A stretch of 64,000 nucleotides of DNA from CAWAYH01 sp963786195 (GTDB lineage: Bacteria > Acidobacteriota > Vicinamibacteria > Vicinamibacterales > 2-12-FULL-66-21). The notes under the pieces were generated by a model. The model did no database searches and was not told the DNA's origin. It was given only the letters and a program-made list of their open reading frames with translations. How positions within the stretch are numbered: position 1 is the first letter of the stretch; each line of letters opens with the position of its first letter. Positions 10,063-20,230 of the stretch are shown piece by piece. The DNA lies in contig CAWAYH010000006.1 in NCBI GenBank assembly GCA_963786195.1, forward strand, positions 310,001 to 374,000, given 5' to 3'. A program made the position numbers and the translations under genes.

Positions 10063-11517
10063 ATGAGCACTCGCCTTCGCGCGGCACTGGTCCTTCTTCT
10101 TTGTCTGGCCGTGGCTGCCCCGATGGTTGGCCGAGCGCAAGCGGGCCGCGCGCAGTTCAGTACCGAGTTCACGCGCGAGGAATTCGCGGGGCGCCGGGCC
10201 CGGATCTACGACGCGATGGGCGGCGCCATCGGGCTCCTCCAGGGCGCGCCGACGGTCCACTCGTCCACGATCTTCAGGCAGTCCAACGAGTTCTTCTACG
10301 TCACCGGGGTCGTCGTCCCCCAGGCCTACCTGGTGCTGGACGGCCGGCAGCGGAAGAGCATCCTCTATCTGACGGCGAAGGACGAGCGCCGCGCGCAGAC
10401 CGAGGGCGATCTCCTGACGCCCGACCAGGCCGACGAGATCGTCCGGTTGACGGGCATCGAGAGCGTCCGCCCGCTCGAGCGGCTGACGGAGGACCTCAAA
10501 GAGCGTGCGTCCGGGGCTGCGGCGATCTATACGCCGTTTCAGCCGGCCGAAGGCGACAGCGAAAGCCGTGACGGCGCGCGGCGCCGCAACGGCGATGCGA
10601 CGGCGGACCCGTGGGACGGTCGTCAGGCGAGGGAAACCCGATTGATCGATCTGATCAAGGCCAGGGTCCCCGGCCTCGACGTGAAGGACCTGTCGCCGAT
10701 CCTGGACGAGATGCGCGCCGTCAAGAGTCCCGCTGAAATCGCGGTCATCGAGCGCGCGACGAAGATCGGCGGCGATGCCATTCTCGAGGCCATGCGGAGC
10801 ACCGAGCCGGGCGTCAAGGAAAGCGAGATCGACGCGCTCGCGCAGTTCATTTTCGTCCGCGCCGGCGCGCAGGGGGAAGCGTATCGCGCGATCGTCGCCA
10901 GCGGACCGACGGCGCTGAACGCGCACCACCGCGCGTCGCCGCGTCCGCTGCCCGACGGCGAGCTCGTCATCATGGACTATTGCCCCGACCTGCACTACTA
11001 CCGGTGCGACGTCACGCGCATGTGGCCGGTGAACGGCAAGTTCAACGACTGGCAGCGGGAGCTGTACGGCTTCTACCTCGGCATCTACGAAGCGATTCTG
11101 TACAGCATCAAGCCGGGCGTCACCGGCCAGGCGGTCCTCAAGGAAGCGATTCCCAAGATGGATGCGATCCTTGCCGCGACGACGTTCTCGAAGCCTGAGT
11201 TCGAGAAGGCCGCGCGCGGGTTCGTGGACAACTACCGGCGTTCGTCAGAGAGGCCCACCGCGGGGCTCGGGCACGGCATCGGCATGTCGACGCACGACAT
11301 GGGCGGCGGTTCGGGCGTGATGCGGCCGGGACTCTCGTTCACCATCGAGCCGCAGTTTCGCGTGCCCGAAGCCGGGATCTACATCCGGCTCGAGGACATG
11401 ATCGTCATCACCGACAAGGGCGTGCGGATCCTGTCGGACTGGCTCCCGCGCGACATCGCGGGCGTCGAAAAGGTCATGAAGGAGCCCGGCCTGCTGCAGC
11501 AGTACCCCGTCAAGTAG
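10063..11517 (+). CDS. Secreted M24 aminopeptidase P-like protein
   Basis: Protein of 484 residues with a signal peptide (about residues 1-26, cleavage near RAQA). The N-terminal creatinase-like domain (31-190) contains SNEFFYVTGV, and the C-terminal pita-bread M24 domain begins near 215 (SPILDEMRAVKSPAEI). All five dinuclear metal ligands of Xaa-Pro aminopeptidase are visible: D305, D316, H404 (GLGHGIG), E429 (FTIEPQF) and E444 (RLEDM). It should remove N-terminal residues before proline in peptides outside the cytoplasm. An insert rich in Arg, Asp and Gly (165-190) separates the domains. A paralogue lies at 44.5 kb. It converges on DUF3500 with a hairpin in between. Confidence 0.92.
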   Translation: MSTRLRAALVLLLCLAVAAPMVGRAQAGRAQFSTEFTREEFAGRRARIYDAMGGAIGLLQGAPTVHSSTIFRQSNEFFYVTGVVVPQAYLVLDGRQRKSILYLTAKDERRAQTEGDLLTPDQADEIVRLTGIESVRPLERLTEDLKERASGAAAIYTPFQPAEGDSESRDGARRRNGDATADPWDGRQARETRLIDLIKARVPGLDVKDLSPILDEMRAVKSPAEIAVIERATKIGGDAILEAMRSTEPGVKESEIDALAQFIFVRAGAQGEAYRAIVASGPTALNAHHRASPRPLPDGELVIMDYCPDLHYYRCDVTRMWPVNGKFNDWQRELYGFYLGIYEAILYSIKPGVTGQAVLKEAIPKMDAILAATTFSKPEFEKAARGFVDNYRRSSERPTAGLGHGIGMSTHDMGGGSGVMRPGLSFTIEPQFRVPEAGIYIRLEDMIVITDKGVRILSDWLPRDIAGVEKVMKEPGLLQQYPVK

Positions 11518-11532
11518 GGTGGCAGCCACCCT
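11516..11532. terminator. Hairpin between convergent genes
   Basis: Inverted repeat agggtggc/gccaccct around a central a starts inside the aminopeptidase P stop codon and ends 4 bases before the DUF3500 stop. It has no U-tract, so at most it is a weak bidirectional terminator. Confidence 0.4.
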
Positions 11533-11535
11533 GCA

Positions 11536-12699
11536 TCAGCGGTGGCCGTGGGCGGCGTCGTCCTTGTGGGCGGCGTAGTGCTGACGCAGCAGGTCCTTGC
11601 CGTAATCGTTGCCGTTGGGCGTCCGGACGACGGTGTGGATGTGCTGACGGCCGGGCACTCGTGGACCTTCGAGCGCGACCGGCGTCTGATGGTCGAACTC
11701 GATCAGGATGACCGGGCTGTGGATTCGGTAGTAGAAGGCTGACTCCGCGCCGGTTCCCCCAATCCACGCGAAGCAGGTGTCGTCGAGGTGCTTGCGCACT
11801 TCGTCCATCCGGATGTTCGCGTGCCCCGACTCCATGTTGCCGACGTACTCGTTGATGACGTCGAGGAGCAGCGTGCGCTGCGCATCGGTCATCTCGCGCG
11901 CGCGCAGGCCGGCGTAGTCGAGCACGAGGTTGTCCCTGAACGCCTGGGCCAGCGAATTGTTCGCCGTCTTGTCAGCCTGCAGGATCGCTGTCTTCTGCTG
12001 ATCGGGATTCAACGCCTTGATGAGCGCGAGTCCCTTGTTCTGCTCGTCCTGCAGCACGGTCGTCCCCGCGTACTGGCCCGCCGCCGCATGCACGGGCTCC
12101 GATCCCATGAACGCCGGCGACATCACGACCTGATCGCGAAGGACGAAGTAGTTGATGATCAGATGATGCCCGTCGAGCTGCCACCCCCACGGCTGCGTGT
12201 CGGACGGCTCGCCCATGACGGTCAGGTAGTACAGCCCCTCGCCGTACTCCTCGAAACGTTTGGTCAACTCCGCAATGGTCGTGTTGAGCCGCATGATGTT
12301 GCGCGACTTCTCGAGACCGCGCGCGCTGAGCCCGGCGCCGAGCAGCGCGAACGCGCGCTCGCGCTGCGCGTCCGACATCTCCTTGAAGCTGACGCCCTGC
12401 CGCGTGTAGCGGTGGACGTTGTTCCACTTGCGCCACTCGCTGTCGTCCACCGGATACGTCGTCTTCGAGCGCTGATCGGGAGTCAGCGATGCGAGGAACG
12501 TGACGGCGGCCTCCCTGACCGGCCCGGTCGACACGCCGGTCGCGCGGATCGGGAACAGGCCGGGCACGACCGTGCCGTTCGTCGTGACGCCCTTGAACGG
12601 CTCGTCGAGCGGGTCCGGCCCGCGCTGAGCGGTGGAGGCGGCGAGGATCGGCAGCGCGGAGATCCAGAGCGTCGCGCGAAGCCATCGGCGTGTGTCCAT
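11536..12699 (-). CDS. DUF3500 domain secreted protein
   Basis: Protein of 387 residues from ATG 12699; the open frame extends 16 codons upstream. The chosen start gives MDTRRWLRATLWISALPILA, a basic then hydrophobic signal peptide. The rest matches the DUF3500 family throughout: FLASLTPDQRSKTTYPVDD, WNNVHRYTRQGVSFKEM, GEGLYYLTVMGEPS, WGWQLDGHHLIINYFVLRD, and a C-terminal HIHTVVRTPNGNDYGKDLLR. Family members are secreted and rich in His and Asp, suggesting a metal site, but the function has not been established. It is a single gene facing the plus-strand stress operon. Confidence 0.88.
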   Translation of the reverse strand: MDTRRWLRATLWISALPILAASTAQRGPDPLDEPFKGVTTNGTVVPGLFPIRATGVSTGPVREAAVTFLASLTPDQRSKTTYPVDDSEWRKWNNVHRYTRQGVSFKEMSDAQRERAFALLGAGLSARGLEKSRNIMRLNTTIAELTKRFEEYGEGLYYLTVMGEPSDTQPWGWQLDGHHLIINYFVLRDQVVMSPAFMGSEPVHAAAGQYAGTTVLQDEQNKGLALIKALNPDQQKTAILQADKTANNSLAQAFRDNLVLDYAGLRAREMTDAQRTLLLDVINEYVGNMESGHANIRMDEVRKHLDDTCFAWIGGTGAESAFYYRIHSPVILIEFDHQTPVALEGPRVPGRQHIHTVVRTPNGNDYGKDLLRQHYAAHKDDAAHGHR

Positions 12700-12778
12700 G
12701 GCTGAGGAGTCTACCTCATGAAACTTCCTGACGGCTGCATGCGTCACGATCCTCTGAGGTCGGCCCCGGCACAGTAGA

Positions 12779-13648
12779 ATGCCCTCGTCGATGCCCTCGA
12801 AGCCTGGCTTTTTCGACTATGTGGCCGCCGCGTTCAACGCCCGGCCGATCGGCATGTTCGTCGCGCCGAACTGGATCGGTCTGGGCGCCTTCGGCCTGCT
12901 CGGCTTGATCAACCCGGGATTCTGGGTGCTCGGCGCCGGGCTCGAGCTGGGCTACCTGCTTGCGCTGGCCACGAACTCGCGCTTTCAGCGGCTCATCGCC
13001 GCGGTGCCGCTTTCTGCGGCCAGCACCGAGTGGAACCAGCGGATTCAGTCCCTCCTGGCGCGTCTCGACGCGGATGACAAGCGGCTCTACGACCTGCTCG
13101 CCGGACGCTGCCGGTCCATCATCGATCTCCAGCTGCCGGGTTCGGATTCGGCGCCCGGCGGACTCGAGGCGCAGGCCGACGGGCTCGGCCGGCTGTCGTG
13201 GATGTTCCTGCGGCTCCTCGTGGCGCGCCGCACGATCCGCCGCGTGATTGGCGAGGCGGGCGACGTCAGCGAGCTGCGCCGGCGCCTGACGACGCTCGAA
13301 CGTCAGCAGCGCGAACCCAACATGACCGACGAGCTGCGGCGAAGCCTCTCGGGGCAGATCGACATCCTGAACCAGCGCCTGCAGCAGCGCACCGACGCCG
13401 AGCGCAAGCTCGCGTTCCTCGACGCCGAAATCGAACGCATCCAGCAGCAGGTCGAGCTGATCCGCGAGCAGGCGGCGCTGTCGACCGATCCGGAGATGCT
13501 GTCGCAGCGCATCGACGAAATCGGCGCGACGCTCGGCACGACGGGCCAGTGGATCCGCGATCAGCAGAAGGTCTACGGCGCGATGGAAGATCTCCTCACG
13601 GAGCCGCCGCCGCTGTCGCCGGATGCGAGGGCGAGGGAGAGCCAATAG
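12779..13648 (+). CDS. Coiled-coil membrane protein of PspA-AAA operon
   Basis: Protein of 289 residues. An N-terminal hydrophobic region (about 25-65: IGMFVAPNWIGLGAFGLLGL, then a second hydrophobic stretch) probably forms two membrane helices. The remainder is mainly helical with a long coiled coil at about 155-240 (LRRRLTTLERQQ; AERKLAFLDAEIERIQQQ). I recognise no catalytic motif. ATG at 12791 (MPSKPGFFDY) is an alternative start. It is first in an operon with a AAA+ ATPase (5 bases downstream), PspA/IM30 and a substrate-binding/OmpA fusion. A role as membrane anchor or adaptor for the ATPase or for PspA is inferred only from position and structure. Confidence 0.75.
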   Translation: MPSSMPSKPGFFDYVAAAFNARPIGMFVAPNWIGLGAFGLLGLINPGFWVLGAGLELGYLLALATNSRFQRLIAAVPLSAASTEWNQRIQSLLARLDADDKRLYDLLAGRCRSIIDLQLPGSDSAPGGLEAQADGLGRLSWMFLRLLVARRTIRRVIGEAGDVSELRRRLTTLERQQREPNMTDELRRSLSGQIDILNQRLQQRTDAERKLAFLDAEIERIQQQVELIREQAALSTDPEMLSQRIDEIGATLGTTGQWIRDQQKVYGAMEDLLTEPPPLSPDARARESQ

Positions 13649-13652
13649 CTAC

Positions 13653-15384
13653 ATGACAACCTCCGACCTTCCGGCCTGGGCCGGCGAGATGCGGGATCTG
13701 TTCCGATCGGGATCCGTCGGCGCAGTTCCTGCTCCACGGCAACGTGTTCGACGTCGTCCCGCACGGCAGGCAAACTGCTCGCCGTGCCGGTCTTCCTCGA
13801 ACAGGTGATGTTCGCCAGCTACGACGTCGTGCTTCGGTACGATCGCAGCCGCGGCGTCCGCGCGACGCGCGGCGCCGAAGACTGGGGCGACTGGCTGCAG
13901 AACGCGCTCGGACGCGAGGCGGCCACGCAGACGCTGACGCGCGAGCCGGGCGCGGCCCTGGAACTGATCGATCGCTACCTGCTGCGGACGTTGAACCTGC
14001 AGGCGCTGCCGGGCGGCGCCGCCGGCAAGCCGAAGAAGATCGCCGTCATCATCGAATTCGCCGAGTTCGTCGTTCCGCGCGGCGATGCCGTGCAGCTCGG
14101 CGGTCCGTTCGCCGCCAACACCGTCAAGGTGCTCGGCTGGGCCAACGATCCCGCCATCGCACAGTCGAACATCGTCACCGTCCTGCTGAGCGAAGGCCTG
14201 CACGATCTCAACGAGCTCGTCGTCGAGAACCCGCACGCCGCGGCGCTGCATCTTCCGCTGCCCGACGAGGCCGACGATGCTGGCTTACGTCAAGGCGCTC
14301 GTCGACGACGCAGTTTCCGGACTTGCTCTCGAAGAGCGACGTGCCGATCGAGACGCTGGCCGCGCGACTGACCGGCTTGAGCCGCGTCGGCGCGCGGACC
14401 GCCATCGCGCTGGCGCTCGGGAACGATCAGCCGCATCACGGCCGCGTGGCTGTCGGACAAATCAAGAAAGACCTGATCGAGCGCGAGTGCCAGGGGCTGC
14501 TCGACTTCGTCGAGTCGCCGTTCACGCTCGACAACGTCGCCGGACACGACGCGGTGAAAGCCTGGCTGCGCGAAGACACGGAGCTCCTGCGGAAGGGCGC
14601 GCTGCGCGCGCTGCCGATGGGCTATCTGATCGCCGGCCGCATCGGCACGGGCAAGACGTTTCTCGTGCAGTGCTGGGCCGGCGAGCTCGGCATCCCGTGC
14701 GTCGTGTTCAAGAACTTCCGCGATCGCTGGGTGGGCGCGACCGAGTCGAACCTCGAGAAGATCTTCGCGATTCTGCGCGCGCTCGGTCAGGTCGTCGTGT
14801 TCGTGGACGAGGCCGACCAGGCAGCGGGCAAGCGCGAGGGCGGCGACGGCGACAGCGGCTTGTCCGGTCGCGTCTACTCGATGCTCGCGAAGGAAATGTC
14901 CGACACGCAGAACCGCGGCCGCATCATCTGGGTGTTCGCCACGTCGCGCCCGGATCTGCTCGAGGTCGACCTGAAGCGGCAGGGCCGGCTCGACGTCCAC
15001 ATCCCGCTGTTCCCTCCCGAGACACCCCGGGAGCGCGAAGCGCTGCTGCTCGCCATCGCCAAAAAGCTCAAGTTTCCGCTGACCGCCGGGGATCTGCCAC
15101 CGTTCACCGACGACGTCACCCTCGGGGGGAACGAGCTCGAGGGTCTCCTCGTCAGAGCATTGCGTACCCACGAACTGAGTCAGGAGCCAAAACGCCCCAT
15201 CAAGGACGTGCTGGCGGAATTGCTCAAAGAGGTCCGGCCGAACCCGCACACGCGGAAGCTGGAATACATGGACCTCGTCGCGGTGAAGGAGTGCACGGAC
15301 GTGCGCTTCCTGCCGCCGCGATTCCGGGACCTGTCGCCGGAAGAGATCGAGCAGCGGATCGACGAGTTGAAGAGGTTTGTGTAA
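13653..15384 (+). CDS. AAA+ ATPase of PspA operon (frameshifted)
   Basis: About 575 residues when three single-base insertions (near 13708, 13765 and 14300) are bridged. An N-terminal non-ATPase domain begins MTTSDLPAWAGEMRDLFRSG and continues QFLLHGNVFDVV, then PVFLEQVMFASYDVVLRYDR. The AAA+ module has Walker A GRIGTGKTFLVQ, Walker B VVVFVDEADQ, sensor 1 IIWVFATSRPDLL and an Arg-finger region DLKRQGRLDVHIPLF, followed by a helical lid. The core resembles FtsH/CDC48-type classical AAA proteins, without a protease domain. The start follows the upstream stop by 4 bases. By analogy with PspA and its AAA partners, it may remodel PspA polymers on the membrane. Confidence 0.82.
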
Positions 15385-15448
15385 GCCCCTTCGACGAGCT
15401 CAGGGCGGGCTACAATACGCCGGTCTTCAAACAGGAGGCGAACAGACG

Positions 15449-16187
15449 ATGTTTGCTCGCATCGGACGGCTGTTGCGGGGCTTTTTCGGACTGTTTATCA
15501 GCGGCATCGAAGAGGCCAACCCGGAGGCCCTGATGGAAGCGGCGCGGCAGGAATTCCGCCAGAAAATGACGCAGTACAACCTGGCGCTCGCCAAGATGGC
15601 GGGCGTGGCGGAGCGTCTGAAAGCGCAGGTCAACGGCAAGGCCGCGCGCGCGCAGGATCTCGAGCGCCGCATCCTGGCCAACCACCGCGCCGGCAACATG
15701 GAGCTCGCCGGCTCGCTCGCGCGTGAGCTTCAGGAGCTCAAGGCGGATCTCGAGACCGACTCGCACGAGCTCAAGGAAACCGAAGAGGCGTACCAGGCCA
15801 ACCTGCGCCAGGCGAAGCTCGCCCAGCGCGAGTTCGAGGACAAGGTCCGCAAGCTCGATAAGCAGCTCTCGCAGGTGAAGATCAAGGAGGCGCAGGCGGA
15901 GGCGGCGTCCGCGCTCAGCAGCGTCGCCTTCAAGGTCGGCGACCTTGGCGACACGATGAAGACCGTGGAAGAGGTCCTGCAGAAGCGCTACGAAGTGTCG
16001 GCCGGCAAGGCGCGTCTTGCGAGAGACATGGTCGATCTCGAGGCCGTGACAGGAAAAAGAAAACGAGCGCAAGGCGCTCGAACAGGTCGCTCTTGCTGAA
16101 TTCCTCGCGAGCCAGGGGATTCAGGCGACGCCGGCAGCGGAGCAGCAGCCCCCGGCCGCCGCGAAAGAGATCGGGCCTGAGCGATGA
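15449..16187 (+). CDS. pspA: PspA/IM30 membrane-stress protein (frameshifted)
   Basis: About 245 residues of nearly continuous helix typical of PspA/IM30/Vipp1, an ESCRT-III-like membrane-remodelling protein. The N-terminal amphipathic helix MFARIGRLLRGFFGLF is followed by NPEALMEAARQEFRQKM and long coiled-coil hairpin helices. One extra base near 16047 breaks the frame after DMVDLEAV. The continuation QEKENERKALEQVALAEFLA ends at TGA 16185-16187. A strong AGGAGG (15432-15437) precedes the ATG, the best ribosome site in the operon, suggesting high expression. The stop overlaps the next ATG as ATGA. Confidence 0.9.
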
Positions 16188-17840
16188 ACGGTCAGCCTCG
16201 TTTCACGGCCCTCGGCAAGCTCGTGTCGGTCCTGCTCGTCGTAGGGCTGATCGGGCTGGGCGTCTACATGATCCAGCGCGGCCGCGGGGACAGCGCTGCC
16301 CCGCCGCCGACGACCGAGAGCGGGGGCGCCGCGGACGTCGTGGACTTCAAGGCGGAGGTCCCGAGGCTGTCGCCGCCCGCGCCGTTCCAGTTCAAAGACA
16401 ACATCGTTCCGATCGAGATCAGCGAGTACGCCGGCTACGCGGGTCTGATCGCCGCCAACGGCGGCCTCGAGCCGAACGAGAACTCGATCTTCTTCAAGAA
16501 CCACGGGTTCAAGGTGCAAGCTGACGATCAGCGAGGACGAGTCCTGGTCCGAGCTGAACGAAGGCAAGATCGCGGCGTCGGTGACGACGGTCGACGTGCT
16601 GGCGGCGTACGGCAAGCAGCTGCACGCCGTCGTGCCGGCGCAGATCGGCTTCTCCCGCGGCGCGGACGGGATCGTCGTCCGCAACGACATCAAGCGGATC
16701 AATCAGCTGAAGGGCAAGACGATCGCCACGGCGCAGTTCACCGAGGTGGACTTCTTCATCCGCTACCTCGCGCAGGAGGCGGGGCTGACGATCAACATGC
16801 TCGGCAGCCTCGACGCCGCGCCGCATCCGGAGCGGCTGAACCTCGTCTACACCGAGGACGGATTCGGCGCCGGCGATCTGTTCCTGAAGGACATCAAGTC
16901 GGGCAAGAACCGGCTCGCCGGCTGCGTGACGTGGGAGCCGAAAGTCTCGGAGGTCGTGGACGGCAGCGGCGGTCAGGCGCACGTGCTCACGACGAACCGC
17001 AACCTGCTGATCATCGCCGACGTCCTGATCGTTCACCGCGGCTTCGCGGAGCAGCAGCCCAAGATCGTCGAAGGCCTCGTGCAGGGACTGCTCGAAGGCA
17101 ACCGCATGGTGCGCGATCGGCCCGACCAGTATCTGGACGTGATCGGCCGCGCCTTCAAGTGGAACCGCGACGACACGAAGGGCGAGCTCGCGAACGGTCC
17201 ACCTGTCGAACCTGCCGGAGAACCTCGCGTTCTTCTCCGGCGCGATCGACGCGGCCGGCAGCTTCGGCGGAATCTATCAGTCGGCGGTCCTCGCCTACGG
17301 CAGCGACCTCATCAAGGATCCGCCCGACGCAGGACGGTTTGCCAGCCTCGCCGCGCTGCAGGCGATCGAGAAGAGCGGGCTGTTCAAGGACCAGAAGGTC
17401 GCGATCGCGCCGATTCGCAGCGGGCGGCAGCGGATCGGTCGAGGCCGATCCGCTCCTCAGCAAGGACATCCGGTTCCTGTTCGAGCCGAACTCGGCGACG
17501 CTCGATCAGTCGAACCAGGAGAACCTCCGCAACCTCGAGGCGATCAAGCGCCTCGTGCAGGTCAGCCCGGGCTCGACGCTGCTGCTGCGCGGGCACGTCG
17601 ACAACGCGATGGTCGCCGAGTTCCGCAAGCAGGGCGGCGAGACGTCTGGTGCGCACGATGGCGCTGAGCGCGATGGAGCTGAGCAAGAGACCGCGCGGCG
17701 GAGATCCGGAAGCTCCTGATCGAGCGCTACAACGTCGACGCGAAGCGCATCGACATCGTCGGCCGCGGCTGGGAAGAGCCGTCGGGACCGAACTCGGATC
17801 TGAATCGGCGGGTCGAAGTCCAGTGGTTCACGTTGAATAG
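16184..17840 (+). CDS. Periplasmic substrate-binding / OmpA fusion (frameshifted)
   Basis: An N-terminal membrane anchor (about residues 10-31, KLVSVLLVVGLIGLGVYMIQ) is followed by an ABC-type solute-binding domain of the NMT1/phosphate-sulfonate class (PIEISEYAGYAGLIAANGGL; DGIVVRNDIKRINQLKGKTI). The C-terminal OmpA-like peptidoglycan-binding domain contains DIRFLFEPNSATLD, TLLLRGHVDN and IDIVGRGWEEP. Four shifts (near 16518, 17190, 17415 and 17650) are each explained by one extra base and restore a continuous homologous protein of about 550 residues. No permease or ABC ATPase is adjacent, so it probably senses a ligand or cell-wall state for the PspA/AAA module rather than importing. Its ATG overlaps the pspA stop. 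Confidence 0.85.
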
Positions 17841-17928
17841 GTTCTTGGTTCGCGGGTCTCGGTTTTCGGTTTTCGGTTGCGGTTTTCGGTTTTCGGTTCT
17901 TGGTTGTCGGTGTTGGTTTTCGGTTATC
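17841..17928 (+). repeat. CGGTT-type 7-nt repeats filling an intergenic gap
   Basis: The whole 88-base gap between the substrate-binding/OmpA stop and the amine-oxidase start consists of ggtt-ttc, ggtt-gtc and ggtt-atc units with a mostly 7-base period, for example tcggttttcggttttcggtt. Only one arm is present, so it forms no hairpin by itself, but it is the same family as the large inverted element at 38966-39122. Confidence 0.65.
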
Positions 17929-17931
17929 ACC

Positions 17932-19413
17932 ATGCCCAACCTCTACGCGCAGCTCCACCGCACGTTACGGCAAGCCCGACGGCATCACGCGTCGCGAGAT
18001 GATCGAGCGGTCGCTCGCGGCGGCGGCGACGCTGCTCATCAGCGACCGGTTCGTCGGCGCGCGCGGGCCGCGGCCGCGGGTCGCGTGATCGTCGATCGGC
18101 GGAGGCTTCAGCGGCCTCGCGGCGGCGTACGAGCTGTCGCGCGCCGGCTACGACGTCACCGTGGTCGAAGCGCGCAACCGCGTCGGCGGCCGCGTCATCA
18201 GCTTCTCCGACCTCGTCCCCGGCAAGAACGTCGAAGGCGGCGGCGAGCTGATCGGATCGAACCATCCGGCGTGGGTCGGCTACGCGAAGCAGTTCAACCT
18301 GCAGTTCCTCGACGTGACCGAAGAGGATCTCGAGTTCCCGATCGTGCTGAACGGGAAGCGTCTGACGTCCGACGAGTCGGAAGAGCTCTGGGAGGAGATG
18401 GAGAAGGCGTTCAACACGATCATCGTCGACGCGTCGAAGGTGGACGCCGACGAGCCGTGGACGCGCGCCGGACGCGGAGGCGCTCGACCGCCGACGCTCG
18501 GCGTCGTGGATCGACGGGCTCGAGCGCCTCGCTCACCTGCAAGGCCGGGACTGCACGCGATGATGACGGCCGACAACGGCGTCGTCGCCCAGTGGCAGAG
18601 TTATCTGGGCAACCTGGCGATGGTGAAGGGCGGCGGCCTCGAGAAGTACTGGACCGACTCCGAAGTGTACCGCTGCCGGGCGGCAATCAGCAGCTGGCGC
18701 ACGAAGCTGATCGCGGCGATTGGAGTCCCGCGCGTGCTGACCCGGACGATCGTCCGCTCGATCACGGTCAGCGACACGCGGCGTTCGCGTGACGCTGGCG
18801 AACGGCAAGGTGCTGGAGGCGGATCACGTCATTCTGACGGCGCCGCCGCCGGTCTGGAACCGGATCGCGATCGATCCCGCGCTGCCCGTCGGCCTCGCGC
18901 CGCAGATGGGCAGTGAACGTCAAGTTCCTGATGGCGGTCAACGGTCCGTTCTGGCGCCGCGCCGAGCTGGCGCCCGAGCTGCTGAGCGACGGCCCGATGT
19001 CGATGACGTGGCACGGAACCGACGGACAGCGCGGAGCGGGCGAAGCGCTGGTCGCGTTCTCCGGGGGCACCGCGGCCGATACGTGCCGCGAGTGGACGGC
19101 CACGCAGCGCAACGAGAACTACCTCGCGGAGCTCGAGAAGGTCTACAAGGGCATCCGTCCGAGCTTCGTTCGCGCGCGCTTCATGGACTGGCCGTCGGAT
19201 CCGTGGGTCAAGGCCTCGTACTCGTTCCCCGCGCCGGGCCAGGTGACCGCGCAGGGGCCGACGCTTCGCCAGGGCATCGGACGACTGCACTTCGCCGGTG
19301 AGTACACCTGCTACGCCTTCATGGGGTACATGGAAGGCGCGCTCAACTCGGGCGCGGCCGTCGCCCGCCGCATCGCCACGCGCGATGGCGTCGTGAAGGA
19401 CGAAGCGGCGTGA
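17932..19413 (+). CDS. Tat-exported FAD amine oxidase (heavily frameshifted)
   Basis: Flavin monoamine-oxidase family protein of about 490 residues after repair of roughly seven single-base insertions. A twin-arginine-type leader (ITRREMIERSLAAAATLL) precedes the FAD-binding fold: VIVIGGGFSGLAAAYELSRA, then EARNRVGGRV and GKNVEGGGELIG. The C-terminal part is in frame from about 18913: WVKASYSFPAPGQ and the flavin-contacting GRLHFAGEYTCYAFMGYMEG. Resolved shifts (for example tta for ta near 17963, gatc for atc near 18092) are all one extra base, so I treat the gene as intact in the organism. Substrate unknown; the Tat leader implies folding with FAD before export. The stop overlaps the GTG of the next gene. 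Confidence 0.78.
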
Positions 19414-20189
19414 GCAACCGCGACCTGCGTCTGATCGTCGCGCTGGTTGCCGTCGTGATCGTCGTCCGGGCCTGCTCGCGGGAGAGGCGGGACGCGGATG
19501 ACGCGCCGAAACCGTCGGCAGCCGAGCGCACGGACCGGCGCATCGACGACGCGCTGACGCCGGAACAGACCGTCGAAGCCCGCGAGGGGCTCGCGGCAGC
19601 GATCGTCATCGACGTGTCCGGCAGCATGGCCGACTCCGTCGCCGGACGAGAAGGCCGCAAGGAGCCGAAGATCGAGATCGCGCGGCGGGCGGCCCGGGAT
19701 CTCGTCGATCAGTTCGCCCGCTACGCCGACGACCACAAGGACGAGCCGGTGCTGCTCGGAATCTACGAGTTCAGCCGGCGCCGCGGCGATCCCGACTGCC
19801 GCCCGATCATCCCGATGGGCCCACCCGATCGCGAGCGCGCGGCGTCTGCCATCGACCGCCTCGACGCCGACGGTGGCACGCCCATCGGTCAGGCCATGAT
19901 CACCGCGAAACGCGAGCTCGACGCCACGGGCCTGACGCGCCGCCACCTGCTGCTCGTCACCGACGGCGAGAACACCGACGGGTTCTCACCCGACAAGGTC
20001 GCGGCCGCCATCAATCGCCGCCCTGACGCGGAGCGCCCGTCGATCTACTTCGTCGCCTTCGACGTCGACGCCAGCCGCTTCAGCGGCGTGCGCGACGCCG
20101 GCGGCCTCGTGCTCTCGGCCGCCAACGCCACGGAGCTGAACAACACGCTCGACACGCTGCTGCGCGGCAAGATTCTGGTCGAGAAGTAA
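19410..20189 (+). CDS. Membrane-anchored vWA domain protein
   Basis: Protein of 259 residues with an N-terminal membrane anchor (about residues 7-21) followed by a soluble vWA domain. The MIDAS is complete: DVSGS at 68-72, Thr in DGGTPIGQAM, and VTDGENTDG. The final helix ends NTLDTLLRGKILVEK. It starts with GTG overlapping the amine-oxidase stop (GTGA), so it belongs to the same operon. vWA proteins commonly cooperate with AAA+ ATPases, and one lies three genes upstream. This supports a role as metal-dependent adaptor of the PspA/AAA module, but direct evidence is lacking. Confidence 0.85.
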   Translation: MSNRDLRLIVALVAVVIVVRACSRERRDADDAPKPSAAERTDRRIDDALTPEQTVEAREGLAAAIVIDVSGSMADSVAGREGRKEPKIEIARRAARDLVDQFARYADDHKDEPVLLGIYEFSRRRGDPDCRPIIPMGPPDRERAASAIDRLDADGGTPIGQAMITAKRELDATGLTRRHLLLVTDGENTDGFSPDKVAAAINRRPDAERPSIYFVAFDVDASRFSGVRDAGGLVLSAANATELNNTLDTLLRGKILVEK

Positions 20190-20230
20190 CAACGACAGGA
20201 GCGCGGGACTTCAGTCCCTCGTCAGCGTCC

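Noticed and set aside
13653..19413. Programmed ribosomal frameshifting or pseudogenisation of the operon
   Set aside because: Breaks occur at unrelated sequences, several per gene, with no slippery heptamers, and the same pattern affects a TonB receptor and hydroxylase genes. Read errors explain it better.
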